A DNA stretch of 25,989 nucleotides. It comes from Chara braunii. Lineage: Eukaryota; Streptophyta; Charophyceae; Charales; Characeae. The number at the start of each line of letters is the position of its first letter. The stretch's first letter is position 1. The notes under the pieces are model-generated. The model did no database searches. It saw only the letters and a program-made list of their open reading frames with translations, and was not told where the DNA came from. The stretch spans positions 1,365,903 to 1,391,891 of the forward strand of contig BFEA01000003.1 of the NCBI GenBank assembly GCA_003427395.1. Direction: 5' to 3'. Positions 25,510 through 25,989 of this stretch are shown piece after piece. Both the position numbers and the translations under genes were made by a program.

Positions 25510-25989
25510 CAGGGTCACCAGCCCGTACGTACGGAGGTCCCCGGGCAGACCTCCGTACGTATGGGCGTTCGGGGTCCCGTACGAGGTCCGAACTTGACGG
25601 CGCTCGGCCCCCGCCAAACATTATTTCGGGGCCTAAAAATAACTTGTTTTTTCTGAATTGTTTTTTGTGAGTTCTCTCTGACATGAGATACATGCCTATA
25701 AATTTTTAAGTCATTTGGCTTAGCCAAATAAGAATTAAAAATCGCCAAAGATGGTGGTCTCAAAACGTGCTCGGCAAGTTTTTTTTTCACTTTTTACTTT
25801 TTGTTTTCACTTTAGTTCAGGGTCTAAACAATTTTATTATTTTTTGAAACTTTTTTAGTGGGTTTTGCATTATGTGAAGTACACATTTATAAATTTTCAG
25901 GGCATTTAGCTATGCCAAAAAAAATTAAAAAATCTCCAAAGATGGCGGTGTCGAAAATGTGCTCGCGCACTCGCTAAATTTAATTCTTT
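25510..25989 (+). mobile_element. hAT-like non-autonomous transposon, copy 3 (cut by window end)
   Basis: It starts CAGGGTCACCAGCCCGTACG and matches copy 2 along its visible 480 bp with few substitutions. The preceding 8 bp are ATTATTAT; the matching duplication should lie beyond the window, about 250 bp to the right. Noncoding. Confidence 0.85.

Overview
This looks like nuclear DNA from a complex eukaryote, probably of the green lineage. Supporting signs are canonical GT-AG introns, long homopolymer and (ATT)n / (GAA)n / (GA)n tracts, non-autonomous DNA transposons with target-site duplications, and two plant-like U6 snRNA-derived sequences. No bacterial-style operon or Shine-Dalgarno organisation is visible. 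A repeat-bloated streptophyte-alga-like genome would fit, but that is inference. I recognise no protein family anywhere in the window.

Layout. 1-1860: short, frame-compatible exon-like blocks on the + strand (121-239, 296-320, 1149-1414, 1459-1637, 1755-1857). One intron (1638-1754) is very convincing; the gene looks decayed. A small foldback element (351-485) lies among them. 2680-3610: a hairpin-rich zone holding two diverged copies of a TATA-plus-initiator promoter-like module. 4750-4955: a dispersed ~27-bp motif. 5340-6540: an array of about 15 units, each able to form a hairpin with a conserved loop and a covarying stem. 6950-11600: low-copy sequence with several uncertain open frames, one recursive-splice-like site and two tRNA-like (SINE-like) blocks. 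12330-12895: two U6-derived sequences, the first joined to a module that recurs nearby. 13019-13775: a complete hAT-like non-autonomous element with its target-site duplication. 14311-14926: a possible three-exon small gene on the + strand. 15274-15759: a decayed coding frame on the - strand. 16980-17200: a 67-bp tandem repeat whose internal hairpin covaries. 17380-17560: a large inverted repeat beside a tRNA-like box B.

18000-25510: the most structured region. Diverged ~1 kb modules each carry a short exon-like block ending in a strong 5' splice site on the - strand (CAG|GTAYGT), a purine-rich tract (pyrimidine-rich in the - transcript), a ~170-bp AT-rich segment and an (ATT)n microsatellite. 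Two further hAT-like copies (19589-20314 and 25510 to the window end), a related GC-ended element (24716-25221), a 31-bp minisatellite and AC-rich satellites sit in or beside them.

Where a function would need a database search I have left it open. The main candidates for something undescribed are the covarying hairpin array at 5340-6540, the tandem exon-module array at 18-25 kb, and the U6-fused module.
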